Of a stretch of 64,000 nt of DNA, positions 28,301 through 42,355 are shown in pieces. The notes beneath the pieces were generated by a model, which worked only from the letters and a program-made list of their open reading frames with translations, did not search any database and was not told the origin of the DNA. Location: the NCBI GenBank assembly GCA_947579665.1, contig OX388347.1, positions 20,762,562 through 20,826,561 of the forward strand, read 5' to 3'. The translations under genes and the position numbers were made by a program. The number at the start of each line of letters is the position of its first letter. Positions within the stretch are counted from its first letter, which is position 1. Source of the stretch: Sympetrum striolatum (Eukaryota; Arthropoda; Insecta; Odonata; Libellulidae).

Positions 28301-31287
28301 CTAGGAGAAACCCAATCATGATTCGGAATTTTATCTACTCCAGATTCCTCCAATCCCACCCATGAAAATACTCTCACGCAATCACACGAAGACACGAAAC
28401 GAGAAATTAATCACATCACTATGTATACTGTTCCCTCATAATGATACACTCTTACACAGAGTAGTTAGATCAACACGTGAGGCACGGAAGAGAAAATATT
28501 ATCTTCCGTTTTGAGGCAACGAAGAGAGCTCTGGAGATAAGTTTATCTGCGGAGGAAGGGTAAAGGATACAAGGGTTTAAGTGGAAAGATTAGACGGAGG
28601 GGAGAATCAAGGGACGGCGATGGAAGGAGACAAAAGGGCAAGTTCAAGGTCCCATGGGTCACATGATCGGAAAGAATGGATGCTGGAATAAGATCATCAC
28701 CGACAAGTTTTTCTCCTACTGTTAAGTACCACAGTCGGGCGTCGCGTGAAGGAAGAGAATGCGGACTCCTGCACCCGCTGCTCACTTCCCACGAAAATCG
28801 GAAGAGGAGCGGCAGAAGGAAGGTGGAGAATCTACGCAGGAGATCAAGTCGCGACCTTGGAAGTTCACTACCATAAAAATAACCTCCAACGAGAAAACAT
28901 GACATTTTTCAATTTTCTTCGCGCGCTTTCTCGTCTTGATCCGTAGAGCTTTCGAAAGCAAAAACAGTACAGATTCATTATGACTTGACCCATGAGGTTC
29001 CTTGCGAGGAAGAAGGTAGTCCGAATCGACTTTAAAAAAGTTACTCCCTCACCGATTAACAAAAACAAGAATCTATACGCAATCCATGGATCCTTAACAA
29101 TTAATAAGAGACAATACACGAAAAAAAAAAGAGTTTATCGATAATTCGCCCCAATACAGTAGAGTATTACAACCCCAATTACCCATCCCCTTAATTCTAT
29201 GGAGGGCTCCAAAGGAATATGGCAACTCCGGTTCCCAAAGAGCGTTTTTCAGTTGGACAATTTCACCTTCAACTGGGGGAACAGGTTGAGACGAGCTGCG
29301 CACGAGGTCGACTAAAATTACCCAGAAAAACAAATCCCTACTAAACTGGGTCGATAAACAATACAATTCCTTGAGAACGAGATTTTACCGGGGTAAACAT
29401 TCAATACTATAACATCGAAAATAGATTCAGCCAAGTCCAATCTTTCCGTTTTTCTGGAAAACATAAGCTAAGAGGGGCGGATAAAAAAAACCAAGAATGA
29501 CTTACAGAAATAACTCCCAAAATTGTAAAATAGTGAGATGATAAATAAATGAATTCAACAAATTATAAAATTCTGAATCACGCAGCGGGAACTGTACAGT
29601 ACGATTAATTACGGTATATATAATGACGATATCAACAAAGTGATGAAATAAAAATAAAAAGGGAGCTGAAAAACAGTTGGGATAAAAATTAAAAGAGAGG
29701 CGAGGCTAGAAATCGGTCCGTAGATTGTTTACCGAGCAAGGCAGAGGCAAACAAGAGGCGGCAATTAATGAAGGCAGGCGTCCTTGTGCTTACGTGGCGT
29801 GGCCAGGAGACGATTCGAAAAATAGACGCTAGATGGGGTGCATAGATTAAAAGCCCTAACGCCTAAGACGCGGGAATATAAACACACTAACATCCACGAC
29901 TCGCTGACGGCGGCGTTATAACCGCATCGATAGCAATAAACAACAGTTTCCAAAGACTCGAGAAGGGGCTGGAGATGAAATCATACCATTCTAAATGCAA
30001 GTCGACGGCAAAAAGATTTCAAATTAGTGCGATATTAACTGCACATCGGCTAACTCGTTACCCCTGATAAAACATTCCCAACTCTCCCCATAGTCCATTA
30101 CTATGCATTATTAAAATATCAATGATACTGTAGGAATTTTTTACGAATGGCCCTTCAGTTAATGGACAGATATTCGTGATGCTATACTAATAATCAGAGC
30201 GCATTTATGCGAAATATTCTATATTATGGCTCAGGATGGATTTCCTATTTTTAATTACGTTTTTAAAATCAGTTCTTGAAACACCTACGGCAGTTTTTCT
30301 ATTGCGTAGGAAGATGGACAAATCCCGAACATAAAAAAGCCGTGCGCGGAATTCTAGTAATGATAGCATTTTTAACAAACGAAAGGATTAACAAAAATGC
30401 AATGAAGTCCATGATTTACAGAAATAATGTCACAATTCCAACAGTGGTCGAAAAATGAGAGCAAAAGTAAAACTACTGACACTAACTAAAACGAACAGGG
30501 TCATAATTAAGGTAAATTAAATCTCATCACAATTGAATAGCAAAATATAACTCATCGATTTCAATTGAATAAAATTTACTCATTTTCTCCCTTAATTTCA
30601 AAAGAGAACCCCTTTCTATTTAATAATTGAATAACGTAGATAAGTTTGAAATGAACGATGGAGCTACAATCGATTATCGAAAATATTTATTTCGGTAACT
30701 CGATTTAGAATTCCACCGTTGGTAAAATATTTAAATTTTAGATGTTTGCTAAATCTCGTAAAAAATCAGATAAATGTACAAACTGACATAAGACATTTAC
30801 TGACATTAATTTTTGAGCAAAGAAACTGAGTTAAGTTAGAAATTGCACCGGATTTCAAATAATATCGTCACTTCCGACGAAACCCTCTGCATTTTCCAGC
30901 GCAATTCCCCTGCAAAAGAAGTTAGAAGAGGCTCCTCGGAGAAGGAGGAGGCTCCGGAACAGAGTGCAATACTAAGATCGCATCAAATAGTAAATGCATT
31001 TATCTACCACAGGGCAAGTAAATAGGAGTAATATAATGCAATACTTACATCGGCTGCTATATCTCCCTTCGCTGGTGTGGTGCCGTTGACGGCCTTGGCA
31101 GGCGGCGCGGCGTCCGGGCCCTCCTCCTTTATCTTCTCCACGCGACCGGCGTCGGCGTCTGCCTGCTTGCTAGGCGTCGTAGTTATGTCCACAGAACGTT
31201 TACTCTGCCTCACCCCCATGATTGAATATCCTAGCTATCGATGAATGAAACGAAGGGACTCTCCAAGAGATACTCTGCACCTTTGCC
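13106..31287 (-). CDS. Akap200: Akap200/MARCKS-like membrane scaffold, 5' half (partial gene)
   Basis: Two phase-0 coding exons, 31219-31049 and 13399-13106, give 155 residues. They begin MGVRQSKRSVDITTTP, and Gly2 with Ser6 fits an N-myristoylation signal. The opening matches insect Akap200, the arthropod MARCKS relative. Residues about 58-110 are Ala/Gly/Glu-rich. Residues about 114-140 form a MARCKS-type effector domain (KKKKWSLRSISFSRREK) with serines 124, 127, 129 and 131 as likely PKC targets. In the family this domain binds acidic phospholipid, calmodulin and actin, and phosphorylation releases it from the plasma membrane. The family's RII (PKA) binding helix is not in these exons. The second exon ends at a donor, so at least one further 3' exon exists, but none was found in 1-13105. 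The intron between them is 17.6 kb. Family assignment is strong; Akap200 versus a general MARCKS name is a naming choice. Confidence 0.8.
15887..15910 (-). CDS. Possible alternative start exon for the Akap200-like gene
   Basis: An ATG with eight codons (MKAAGMRK) ends exactly at a consensus donor AAG/GTAAGG in phase 0. That is the phase needed to splice to the 13399 exon 2.5 kb downstream. An in-frame TAG lies 11 codons upstream of the ATG. Such a product would lack the myristoylated N-terminus but keep the effector domain. This is inference from splice signals only; the short length means it could be chance. Confidence 0.3.
18466..18524 (+). mobile_element. Short LINE 3'-end relic
   Basis: The minus strand reads CATCTACATCAACATA, AAAGCCGCC, then AAGCGTGTTGCTGGG. 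This is a diverged copy of the terminal motif at 4841 and 1068. Only the last 60 bases or so are recognisable. Confidence 0.5.
19549..19590 (+). repeat. Interspersed repeat, copy 2
   Basis: TGATGATATGA, then GAGGTATGAGCGATGCTGAA, pairs with the copy at 8294-8334, 11 kb away. Confidence 0.4.
22420..22496. mobile_element. Tc1-like palindromic mini-element (77 bp)
   Basis: The element lies between TA dinucleotides and starts CAGTCCTGGCCAAGATTAAC. It ends with the inverse, GTTAATTTTGGCCAGGAGTG. Including the flanking GTA/TAC, the 31-bp arms (22417-22447 and 22469-22499) match at 29 positions around a 21-bp centre. CAGTnCTGGCCAAAATTA-type ends and TA target sites are characteristic of Tc1-family transposons. 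This copy is almost all terminal repeat. Confidence 0.7.
31049..31287 (-). CDS. Akap200: Akap200/MARCKS-like first coding exon (coding part 31219-31049)
   Basis: The 57 codons from 31219 to 31049 start with the myristoylation signal and end at the donor GAT/GTAAGT, phase 0. Upstream of the ATG is 68 nt of 5' UTR, bounded by a good acceptor (TTTCTCTCGTTTATTCTAG) at 31288. The exon is therefore probably internal, and a separate non-coding first exon should lie at higher coordinates. Confidence 0.82.
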
Positions 31288-34200
31288 CTAGAATAAACGA
31301 GAGAAATACACCTTCAAAAAAAGAACCAAGAGATTTCAACGGAAGCATTATTTTTTTTGGGATTAGGAAGGGCAAAAGATTACCGGAAATAATTTATATT
31401 CGTCTAAGGTTAGAATAAAGAAAGGCTTGTGAGTCATAGTTAATCGCGACCACAGGTTTCATGGCTAATAACTATCTTACGTTATGACCACATTCAGTAT
31501 CGCCACTTTACACCAGCGCGGTCTCGGTACCGCAACGTCATTTTATTTACGATACATAATATCTCCACGGGATACTTAAATGATTATTACGTACAACAAT
31601 TACAAAATTGCACAATCGAGCCGAAGCCGGTTTCTTACGCAATGTCTGGGCGCGCATTAATGAGATTAAGCCCACAGTTTAGTTACAAACAATCTCAAAT
31701 CTAATTGAAAATAGTAGAAATCGTTACACAAGGGTTCGCGTGCTGAAAAACTTTCACCATCCACCAAAGATGAATATATATTTAGAAACCGCAATTAAAT
31801 GCATCCTATCTCCTCCAGTTTCTTCATTCGCCGATTATTAAATTATTATATAATGCACCTGCAATTAATTTTTTTAATTAAGGGTTTACTGCTGCCAAGT
31901 AATTAAGAAGAGCAGAAAATGCAGTCTCAATAAATAAGAAATTAAGGTATTAGGAATTCATGATTAATAATATTTGCTCTCGGAAAATTACCATAATCAT
32001 ATAGGCATTGAATTGTCAGTGTGAACAAACTCATGTTAAAAACAGCTAATGAAATCAGAGGATACTATATGGCATAATTGAAAATTCGACGAAGAATAGT
32101 ATACTTTAAATAAAGAAATTATAATTTTCGATAAGAAAACGAAAACATACAAGTTTTAAGATGATCATATATTAATCATGAATTAAAAAGAACAGTTCTG
32201 CAAGAATATTTATATAAATATATGACCTCTACTTATGTGCCAATGAACTACTGTTAACAGCATCTATCTCTCGTTTGAGTTCGCCCGCCATCAAAGCTGA
32301 CGGCTAAACCTTTTTCGGCAAAGTCTCGAGGACACACAGAAATAATGGCAAATTTTCGCAGTGGCTCGCAAAATGCGGATCTTAGGCGTATTAGAAGCAG
32401 TCTGCCATGCTTCCGGTGGTAACGTGTCCAGCAGAGGGAGCACACCGGGGCTTCAGAGGAAGTGGGGTGCCTCTCCCTCGAAACGGAGTTAAAAATCCCG
32501 CACCCGGTCAAGAATATGAATGGATAAAAAAGGCCCGTCACACTCTTCCGGTTGGCCAAAGGTGTACGAGGCGCGACTCGCAGAGGTCACTATATGCTAA
32601 TCGCTCGACACAACTAAAGCCAGAGGGGCACACAAGTGGCTCTCACTTGCCTCTCAAAAAAGCTTCAAAACACTAGGAAAAAAGAGGCATATCGATAATT
32701 ACTTAATTTTACCTCGGTTTTATATATTTAGGCACTTAATTGAGGCAACGTTTTCATGATGTACAGTAATAAGCTAATTAAGCTAACGGGGTAAAAGTTT
32801 TTATAATTAATCGCCTCAAAAAACCAATTAATTAGCTCATCAGTTTAACATACCGGCGCTAAATCTTGCGTCCTACCTCAATACCGGCAGAGAGAGCAAC
32901 GTCAGAATACATCAACCGACAAACATTAGAAATGTTATGGGCCACACTGTCAAGTGGCATTTCCTGAATCAAATAGTTACAAGGATAGTTGCATTCGGCT
33001 AGGAAAACGTGAATTAGCATAAGCTGCTTATAATATCTCCAACGATGAACGATTCACTAGTAATGTACTCAAAGTTGTTACAGCGAAACATTTCAAAAGA
33101 AAATTCCACAAAATTTGGTTAGAATAATAACGCAAGGCAATACTAATAACGGAGAATTCAATAGTGAATTCTAGAACCACGTGGCTTGAATACTACCTTC
33201 CAGGAATACTAAGCTAAACTGAACAACTGAATAGGGCTGTATTTGAATGACCTTCCAATACATACTGATAATTAAGAAAAACATGTCTAAAATCATCAAC
33301 TCGAAATAACTCCTATCTCCTTCACATTATGCGGGCATCTTTGCTGACTATGGAAGGAACGCCCGTTTATCACGGAGCCCAAAGTCGTTAAACCCATAGA
33401 AATTTTCGTGAAATGGCGGCAGGTGTGAGCGAAAACTTCTACAGGATCGGCCAATATGGCCGTGAACCAGCGAGGGCGCAGAAGAACAATTAGGGGAGCA
33501 AATACGTAAGTGATCAGCGTCCCTCTTAACACTCAAATCTTGACCTTTTCCCGCTTTACTAGCCGTCGCCTGTACAAGGGAGGAGAGGAAGAGAAACCTG
33601 TTCGTCTCGCCACCTTAAGAAGCGGTCGGAAAGGTAAGCCTCGGCTACACAACGGCACAAGCGCGCCTAAAGAGAAAAACGTTCACCATGTCTGTCGTCA
33701 AATCAATCGAAGGTCTCGAGATGCTATCGAACCGGAGGGCGTACACCGTGGATTCGATACGTTTTCTCCTCGAATCTATCTGCAGCGCGAGTGGTAATGA
33801 CTCCGGGCGTTTTTTCTCTTCGAAGACGCAACGGAAATCCGGCGACGTTGGACGCATCCGCTCACAACAGCTGATCCCATGTACTTGGCAACTTCTTCTT
33901 GACGAGATATCGCTTCCATGCGACCAATATTCGATACCGAAGCATGAACCGAAAATATATCCAATGTGGGGGCCGAAAATTGGAAACCACCGAGTGCCGT
34001 AACAGTTCAGAAGAACTTGTCCTCCATGGGTATATTCCCCTGAGACATTTGTAATTCACGTTTAGTTAAGGAGCATATATCGCGAGCAAAATATTCAATT
34101 TTACAGAGGGGACGCCAGCTATGGAAAGCTGACTTACAACATCGCCTGCATTAGTTAGATTAGTCTATTCGGTAATTAATATCAGCTCGGAGGTTTCGAT

Positions 34201-34643
34201 TAAGGGGCAGAAAAGAATGTTAAGGGCCCATTGCAGCTTAGAGGATTTAAAATATCAACCATTTGACACTTAATAGGGAAGCCGGGGAAGTATGTCGGAA
34301 AACCAATAATACCCAAATTAAGATCGATTTTCGTAATGAAATAGACTTAGAATTTGAAAAAGGAAAATTAGAAGCACGGACTACGTCCGAATATTCGTGC
34401 ATCTACTCAACTTGATATTGAGAAATTTGGCTGTATGTAGCAAGTATTCCATTTAGTGCGTCTTAAGCGGCTTGGGCAGGAAAAGTAGCGAGAAAGGATA
34501 CAAAGGGGGTTGGCAACACTGATATAACTCGTCACCTTCCGCCGCTTGAGGAGGGAGCGGCCACAGACAGAAGAGGGACAATGGCTTCACCGAAGAGAAA
34601 ATGGTATGGGAAGGCCACGCGCGCCTCTCCCCACGGCCCCTAG

Positions 34644-34850
34644 TCAGGTGCTGTCCCTACGCTGGCAGATCGGCCATAAAGATGGTGCATTACGCTCTTT
34701 AACGACCGCCAAGTGTTCCCTAATAGTGTCGTCTTGCTCGCCGTTGTACTCGAGGCATTCGATGGAAATAAGCCGTTCTACGAAATGCCGGATTGTCCCC
34801 CTTATAATGCGATGGAATGCCACGTAAGTGACCAACCTCACAAAAGGCAC
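34644..34850. other. Unidentified stretch with coding-like frames on both strands
   Basis: A plus-strand frame (about 34683-34819) with few A-ending codons includes VFPNSVVLLAVVLEAFDGN and ends at a strong donor, CAC/GTAAGTG. However, its upstream in-frame stop is not preceded by a credible acceptor. The minus-strand frame 34850-34644 includes ERLISIECLEYNGEQDD and ends in a stop. I recognise neither product. At most one can be real, and both may be chance in a GC-richer patch. Confidence 0.2.
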
Positions 34851-37800
34851 TGTTTCATCGCATAGATTCAGAAAATCAAGAATTTAAGTCTCACGGAAGA
34901 ATACGTTGAATCCTATTATGAAATTTACGTTGATCCCAAAATCGGTACAAATTACGTGTAGCACTTTCTTAAAGAAATTAAATGTTAATGAAAAAGTAAT
35001 GAATGAAAATTGCTTCTGAATGAAAAATATAAAAATTGGAAATTTTACCAGTAAATAAGGAAATATACGAAATTACCCCGATTTTCTCAAATAATAACTA
35101 CGTAAAACAGTTCATCTCAAAAACTAGCAAGCAGGAGTAGCAAATAGATGAATCGCCTCTTCAAATAACGATGAAATGTTACATAATAACTTTCAACAGC
35201 AAAATAACTGGGAATGAAATTAAAAAATGGAGAAAATGACTAAGTATTGTTTTAAAACGTTTCCTAAAAAATACAATATAACTTTTAATGCATATTATGA
35301 AGTATGACTAACGCGATCAAGAATGATGCCAGCAAAAATTTTAAATGAATAAACTAGTAACCTTAAATTATCGTCCAGCTGGGATGGAGACTTCAACGAT
35401 CGAATAGTCACAGAGCTCATTCGATACTAGTCTATTGAAATTCAAGTTGAAACACGTAAGCCCACGAAATTTATAACTATAATCGAAGACAAAAAGAATG
35501 AAATAATCTGCATTGCCTAAGGCCAGGAGCACGATAAAATTTCTCAAGTCCAAAGAGATGAAAGTTACATAATTTAAACAATCTTGAATTGAATGATCTG
35601 AAATACCTTCGAGTCCGTCGTTCTGAACACAGAAGATGAAGCCCCAAGTCCAAACTGCAAGAGGATCCGCAAGGTAAGAACACAAGGAATGGAATGAAAT
35701 CCTGGACAGCACTCTCAAACGCCAGCAGTACCAGCAAATAAAGATAACCCTATCGAAGGATACCTTCGACCCCTGTAAGGGTTGCATCTGATCCGAAACA
35801 AGGGTCACTATGTTTCATCCACCTACTCATGCACGACCGAGAGATTCTCGGTGAATCACCTAGGGTCGATAACGAAAATTCCTTTGGAAGTCGAGTACAG
35901 CGTCATTTGAAAAGGGGAGCTTTAACAAAGCACCCTACAATCCCAGTGACTAACAAGGATGACGAATGACAAAGTTAGAGAATAATGCTCGTCATGATGC
36001 AAAATTTTAATCTATAGAGCTTGTCCAGGAATGGTAATCCAAGCGCACGGAATTCTGACGAACGATCATAACCTAAGACCATGATATACCACGACGAGAA
36101 GTATTCTAAAAATAAATATGATGAAGTACGAGGAAAGGAGGAAAACAACTAATACCCTCCATTTCGCAACAAAAATTATCCTCTTCCGCTGGATCCAAAC
36201 AATTGGAAAGAGGAACTAAAATAAATTATTTATAAAGAGGGGAAAATTCGCATACAAAGGCTGCTCCACAGCGGATATTTCTCTAAATTAACTAATCTGC
36301 GTACAAAAGAATGATAAGTGAGGCATTCAAGAGTGAATCATCGGCAAACACTGTTTGGGAACTTGAAGCCATGAAGCTCATGCTGGTATCTTCCGGAAAT
36401 TATGATACAGCGATTAAATAGCAGCAAATAAATAACACGAAATTACGAACGAACGAATACACAAATAATAAAATCCTACAAGGATGAGGAGGAACTTGTC
36501 CGTGAAGTTTCAAAAATAACGTTGTATCATGGAGACCCAAGTAATGGTCATTCACTAGAGATGAAAGAGCAAACATTGCCTACAAATATTTGGAATGGAA
36601 TACAATTAGTAACAAACGTAGCGACATTCTTAGTAGATAATTAGCAAATTGCAATTTACGCCTGAGATAGCCAAGGAAATCTCTCCGTTAAGAGCTAAGA
36701 TCATTAAAATCATCGGTTTTAAGTACCTCTCACATCAAGAATCCTCTAAGGAAACCAATACGCTCAGGCGTGACTTTGTGGAAAGCCATAATAAATGAAT
36801 ATAGTTAGTAATTTTCCCAGATTTCGGACACAAATCCACAAATCAAATTTACCAACCAAAACCAAATTTTTCCAAATACCTGAGGAAAATTACTAAGTAT
36901 ATTTATTTACTCTTAGGAAACGATTAAACTATAGCCTACAAATGTAGTCATCGTGAAGTTTAAAAAAAAATAAATACCTCAGAGCTTCGTATTTTGACCC
37001 TGCCGACGGATTTAAGCATTTTCCAATTAAAATTGACTCCGTATCAAATCTATGTTTACAGATCAATTCTATGGCACGAAATATCGGAGATCCTTTGTTA
37101 ATTACTAGTAATACAACAGGAAGGCATTTTCGGAACTACTCTTAACTACATGCTTGACTTCAGTTGAAAAATGTATCGTATAGATTATTACAACATAAGA
37201 ATGCGACTACAATCGATGTAAACGCGTTATCTTTGTGGAAAGCTAACTACGTAAACTTCATTAAGAAGTTGCCTCATTTATTTATAAGAATGCGAAGACA
37301 ACTGGTAGACCCTGAATGAAAATACGTGTATCTTGAAGAGAAACTACGCAAAGCAGGGAAATATGTCACTAGCGCATTCGTCCTTATTTACAGAGCTATA
37401 CTCACACGCAATTCAATCAAAAAATTCCGTACCACCCTTGCGTTTTGATACTCTTCCAAACGATACAATATCCACTTGACCGTTTCCAGTTAAATAATCG
37501 ATGGTGTACACAATTCGGCAGGACAATTTAATTTGAAATCACGCAAAAACGTCACCATTTTGGAATGTACGGGGGTTTCACTTGGAGAAAGGAAGCGGCG
37601 AATGGTGGGAGTGCAGGCGTGCGGAAGAAACTACGCGGGCGGAAATGCCTATTCCACAGTTCCTCTACGGAGAAAGTCGAACCGTTGGAAGGCGTAAACC
37701 CATTGTCTCTCAACCGCATTCCAACGAATACAACTTCGCGCAATAAAAAACAAACAGGCCGACTGAAAGACTGCCATATTAATAAGACACCTAAAATGCG

Positions 37801-40800
37801 ACATCTCGGCACCTCAAATGAAACCTTTCAGAGTGAAGAAAGAAGAATGAATTACGATTTATTGTGTAAGGTTGAGATCTAGCGAAAATAACTGGAAAGA
37901 GTTCTGCTCTTAGTTTATATGCTATGCAAGTTTTGCGAGATACGATAAAAAACCCACCAAAACTATTCTTTGAGAGGAATTTTAATGACATTAGTTCCCT
38001 TTCTTGGCTGTTTTAAAACACAAATTAAAAGACTGAAAAACATAAAATTCTCGACTTCTTTACATTCTGATTCCCTATAAATATAAGATAGAACCAGAAT
38101 ATTACCGAAAACAAAATGTTTCGTTGATGCTCTTCTTTTCGAATACTATGACGAAGATGTCTAATCAACAACCACCTGCTAGCATGAGATCACATTGCGT
38201 GTTTTCTAGTACCTCATTAAAATTTATAGCAATTATATTTAAATTAGAAACGGCGGAATTTCGCTATTTTCTCAATCAAACTATGACTATGTAACTTATC
38301 TACGATTCTCCTCGGATAAGACTCAAGGGATTTCACGACTCGATCGTTGACCGTCATGAGGTTAAATGAAATTCCGCTATCTGACTAGCGAACATTTTAT
38401 GGGGATAAACATTAAAAAACATAGTCGTTTCACGGATTATCATATAAACTCGTCACTTTCCATAAAAATATTTACCTGCCAACCACGGCCATATAACCTA
38501 CATCTGCACTCACAGGAGCCATATCACGAATAGCACCTTTTATTCGAAAGGCCAAATTACGTTTACGACAAACGCATGAGAGGCAATCACCATCCATTTC
38601 ACTAATGCAGTAAAACGATTCGTTCGAAAACTAATCGCCGGGGGCGAGGAAACAAAGAAAATCGAACATCCGCAAGCATCAATCAAACGCAGCCTTTTTT
38701 TATAGCTGTCGATCACGAAATCGGGAGGCGGCAGGTGTGTGTGTGAGTGCATATGGCACGAGCGAGGCACGGGTGGACAAGTGCGTGAGAAAGTCGCGCC
38801 AGACACGCCCACATCCCGTGACTAATCCCCACGAGAAACTTCCAGGCCGCACACATCGCGCTCGAAGATCCAGAAGTTAGCGAAGGATAAGGACGCATGC
38901 GATTTTGCAAAAGGGGAAATATCGTGCGCCGTGGGGGGCGAAGGAGATCCAAGAGATTGAATAATATGTTTGTGCCCCGTTTAACTCTATATCGTCGATC
39001 ACATTCGACGCGATTGGAGGAAATTTAATTCTCTCTCGTATAGCCATTACAATTTAGGTGGGAATATAAGGGAAAAGATGAAATAATACGTGAAAATATA
39101 AAAGACAATAATAGAACGATAATAAAACGGGAATAAATTTGCTTTTAAATGTTTACGATAAAAAATTGCCAAATAAACTATTACGTCTATATTAATGAAG
39201 ATAAACGGAAAATAAGAGCTTTTGACCCTTCAACGCCAGTAATTTCCTTACCCATGACAATGTTTTAGGCATTTATAAGACAGCTTATATACACCTATTC
39301 AACAGAAAAATACGTATTTTACCTTGAGACTAAGGTAATCTTCAAATCAAAAGTTCTCTTAATTCATCTCAGCTTTACATAGCTTTGATGTTCTTCAGTT
39401 TATTTGAATATCGAGGGTTCGACTTCGGCTCATTTTGCTGAAGATAAATAATTAATTTTTCCAACGCTCCTGGTGCCAGACAGACACCAGGAAATCAACG
39501 AAGATACGCATTATATTCAGAAAATGAGAATTGGTTAAAACCTTTTTCTTAAAAGCGCTAAAATATGATCAGTCTAAAGATCAAACTAAACCATGGGAGA
39601 CTGTATTCTTATAAACATACACCGAAAACAAATAAGGTAAATGTACACATCCACTAACCCGTATCAAATAAAATACCTGAAAAATGACCCAATTACTTGA
39701 CCAAACCTCTATCACATACATTTCTCTGACGATATTCATATGAATATAACATGCACAAGGAAATGCGAGCAACTCGCAGTCTTGGAGAGGGAGGAATACA
39801 CAAAGATAAAGTTCCTCAGCCGCAAGACAACCTTGGTGAATCACCGAGTCGCAAAGACGAGTCAGCAGAAAATGCCATTAAGATACGGAATACCGATCGT
39901 GATAAGGAAAATACAACTAAACATTTCTGGAAACGAAAACTACGTCAACGAAATCCCAGCTGCGACACGAAAACAAAGAGAACGATTCAAATACTGCTAC
40001 GTACACTAAATACAAATGGAATCTAGCTTATGAAAGATATTGAAGAATTGAATGTTGACAGATATTTATAGTTGAGTAATTTTCCTAAGGAATACTGGGC
40101 TAAAAGAATATTATAAGTCTTCCGATCAATAATAATAATGATAATAAGAATGGTATGATAGAGAATTACGAGAGGAGTTACTATTTGTTAGCTCTTTCGC
40201 GGAAGAAATTATTTTCGAATATAAAAAAAGAATAAGGATATACTACTTATCTTAAATATAAGTTGGATGGGTATCCTAATTCGATGCAAACAATGAGGAT
40301 AAATTAATAAGCGATGCATAATGAAAGTTAACTCATTTAAATGTTAGAATTACGAGCTGTGGTTATCAATCACATCAGATATATAAACATACGAGTACAG
40401 ATGTAAGTTATACTTCGACCTCGCTGTAGCCACTACTTTCAAGGCAAAATACACGAATAAAGAGTAAGAAACTAGAGCATTAAATGAAGCAGACATGAAA
40501 TCCACTCCATCCTCCAGTTTGTGGATACCGCCTCAGATCGCAGTCACGTTCACAAACCACGTCTTGGAGCACACGATAAAACAAAGTAAGGGAAAGACGG
40601 ATTCTGCTTCTTCGAGAGTGAAATACGAGGGTGGAAATGGGGGAAAAAGGGACACAGCTAAACAAACAAGAGCAGGGGGGAGAGAGTATGCAATTGGCTC
40701 CATCTCATGACCATCGAAAACTAACACGAGAAACATGTCTCTCTGCTAGGAATGGGGATTGCAAGAGGTCGAAATCATCAATATACGAACAGAATTCGAA

Positions 40801-42355
40801 CGATCAACCCGTTTGCTTGGTACGTGACAGTAGTAATTACACCGGCAAAACTTTACTGACAACTTGTACAGAGGAAAAGTTCCTACTCTCGTTACCGCAT
40901 ATATTTTTAGCACGTACGTTACGTAAAGCATTATTATTTTTATTTCCATCAAATCGTGTAGAGTAAGGTTATTAAGCATCTGTCGAACAAGCATGAATAA
41001 ATAAATGTAAGTAATGGAAACCCAGATGATGTACGTAGAACAAAAAAATTGAAATGTGAAGAGCGCATTCCAAATATAAACGCTTTACCTGAGGTGGAAA
41101 AGGCCTTCAGAGGCCGCACGCGAACTTTCTGGCGCACACCGCGGCCTTCAGTTCTTCAAACTAACTCAGATATTAACAATTTGAAGTCCAGCCAATGATT
41201 CGATCGCAAAGAAAATGGAGAATAATTTCTTTCCAATTTTGTGACTTCGTTTTTAATAACAATATCCATGTTATACGAAACTTAAGTGCGGCCAGATGCT
41301 TTCAAAGGCTACCTTCCGACGAAAATAGGTTCCCCAAATCAGCACCCTAAACCCAGAAGACAACTAGCCATATCTGATAATTTTTTAAAATTAAGTTTTT
41401 ATCGTATCCCAATTATGAATGCTGTAAAATCAACGACGGACTTGCCATCATTTCACCTAATTCCACGTATGTTGTGTCAAATTGTTCTCCAATCTATACA
41501 GTGGATACAGAAATTGGCGAGCGGCGTCGCCAGTTTGCAGATTTTTCAGCGGGCTCTCTCCAAGTAGCGCGTGCAAAACCACAGAAGCTAACGGTAAGAC
41601 CTTGACTCTATCACCACAATCCAACCGACCGATGGCTTCATTACAGACGCGCTATAGCTAAAAATCCGAGATTCGGGCTCGTTTCTTAAAGGTGAAAAAA
41701 AACAAATTTACACCCCTCGAATTATGCAAAATTTTAGATAAAATAATCTCGAATTTTCAGCCCATTTAACGAAGATAAGTAGCGAATATGACATCAAAAA
41801 TTACCGGACGCTCGAAACACTTCAGGGAAAATATAATCGGGGAAAGCTGCTTTTGATTTTCTACGTAAGTATACAGAGAGTCGAAGCAAGAGAACAAGAA
41901 CATAAAACGTAGACAGGAAATAATCTAACACGCCATGAGCGTAGCCTTTCAAGGCGAGATTTAAAACAAAGGGTTATCAATGCTTCTTTTTCGCATTCTA
42001 AAAAGGAAAAAATGTGCCTTATCCGGTGCATCTCAGCCTGGTAGACAGAGGTGGACTTCTATTCCACACAAGATAGAGTAAACGTTAAAATTGTAGTCCT
42101 GCAGATCATTCGCAATTCTCATCACTCAATTGCTAAACGGCTCTCATGTATAAGAGGAAAAAAATTTAATGCTCCATATTTATATATGTGGGTGGTAAAC
42201 ACTTTATAGGTAATCTCCTAAACCAACCAACCGCCTAAATGAGCACGAAATTTCAAAGAAAAACCTAACAGAAAATTGAACTAATAAATTCATACAGCGG
42301 GAGAAAATCATGTTGCTCACAGCTATCCGGCATGAGCTACACTGACGTAACTTAC

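Larger units (their letters stand above)
13400..31048 (-). other. Akap200-like intron (17.6 kb)
   Basis: This is CG-rich, AT-moderate sequence with no further coding exon recognised apart from the possible start exon at 15910-15887. It contains a LINE 3'-end relic (18466-18524), an interspersed repeat at 19549-19590 and a Tc1-like palindromic element (22420-22496). GC-rich patches near 16.2-16.4 kb and 20.35-20.48 kb were not identified. Confidence 0.6.

Noticed and set aside
32428..32443. CCAGCAGAGGGAGCAC, close to a CTCF core motif
   Set aside because: One mismatch to a vertebrate-type consensus in a single site is weak evidence, and insect CTCF use of it is uncertain.
33421..33495. Short plus-strand frame starting MAAGVSENFYRIGQYG
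   Set aside because: It reaches a stop after 26 codons, just before a GTAAGTG donor, so it cannot serve as a coding first exon.
35368..35808. 146-codon hydrophobic open frame on the minus strand, at first glance like an insect chemoreceptor fragment
   Set aside because: No receptor signature, and the length is expected by chance. The hydrophobicity follows from T-rich sequence read on that strand.
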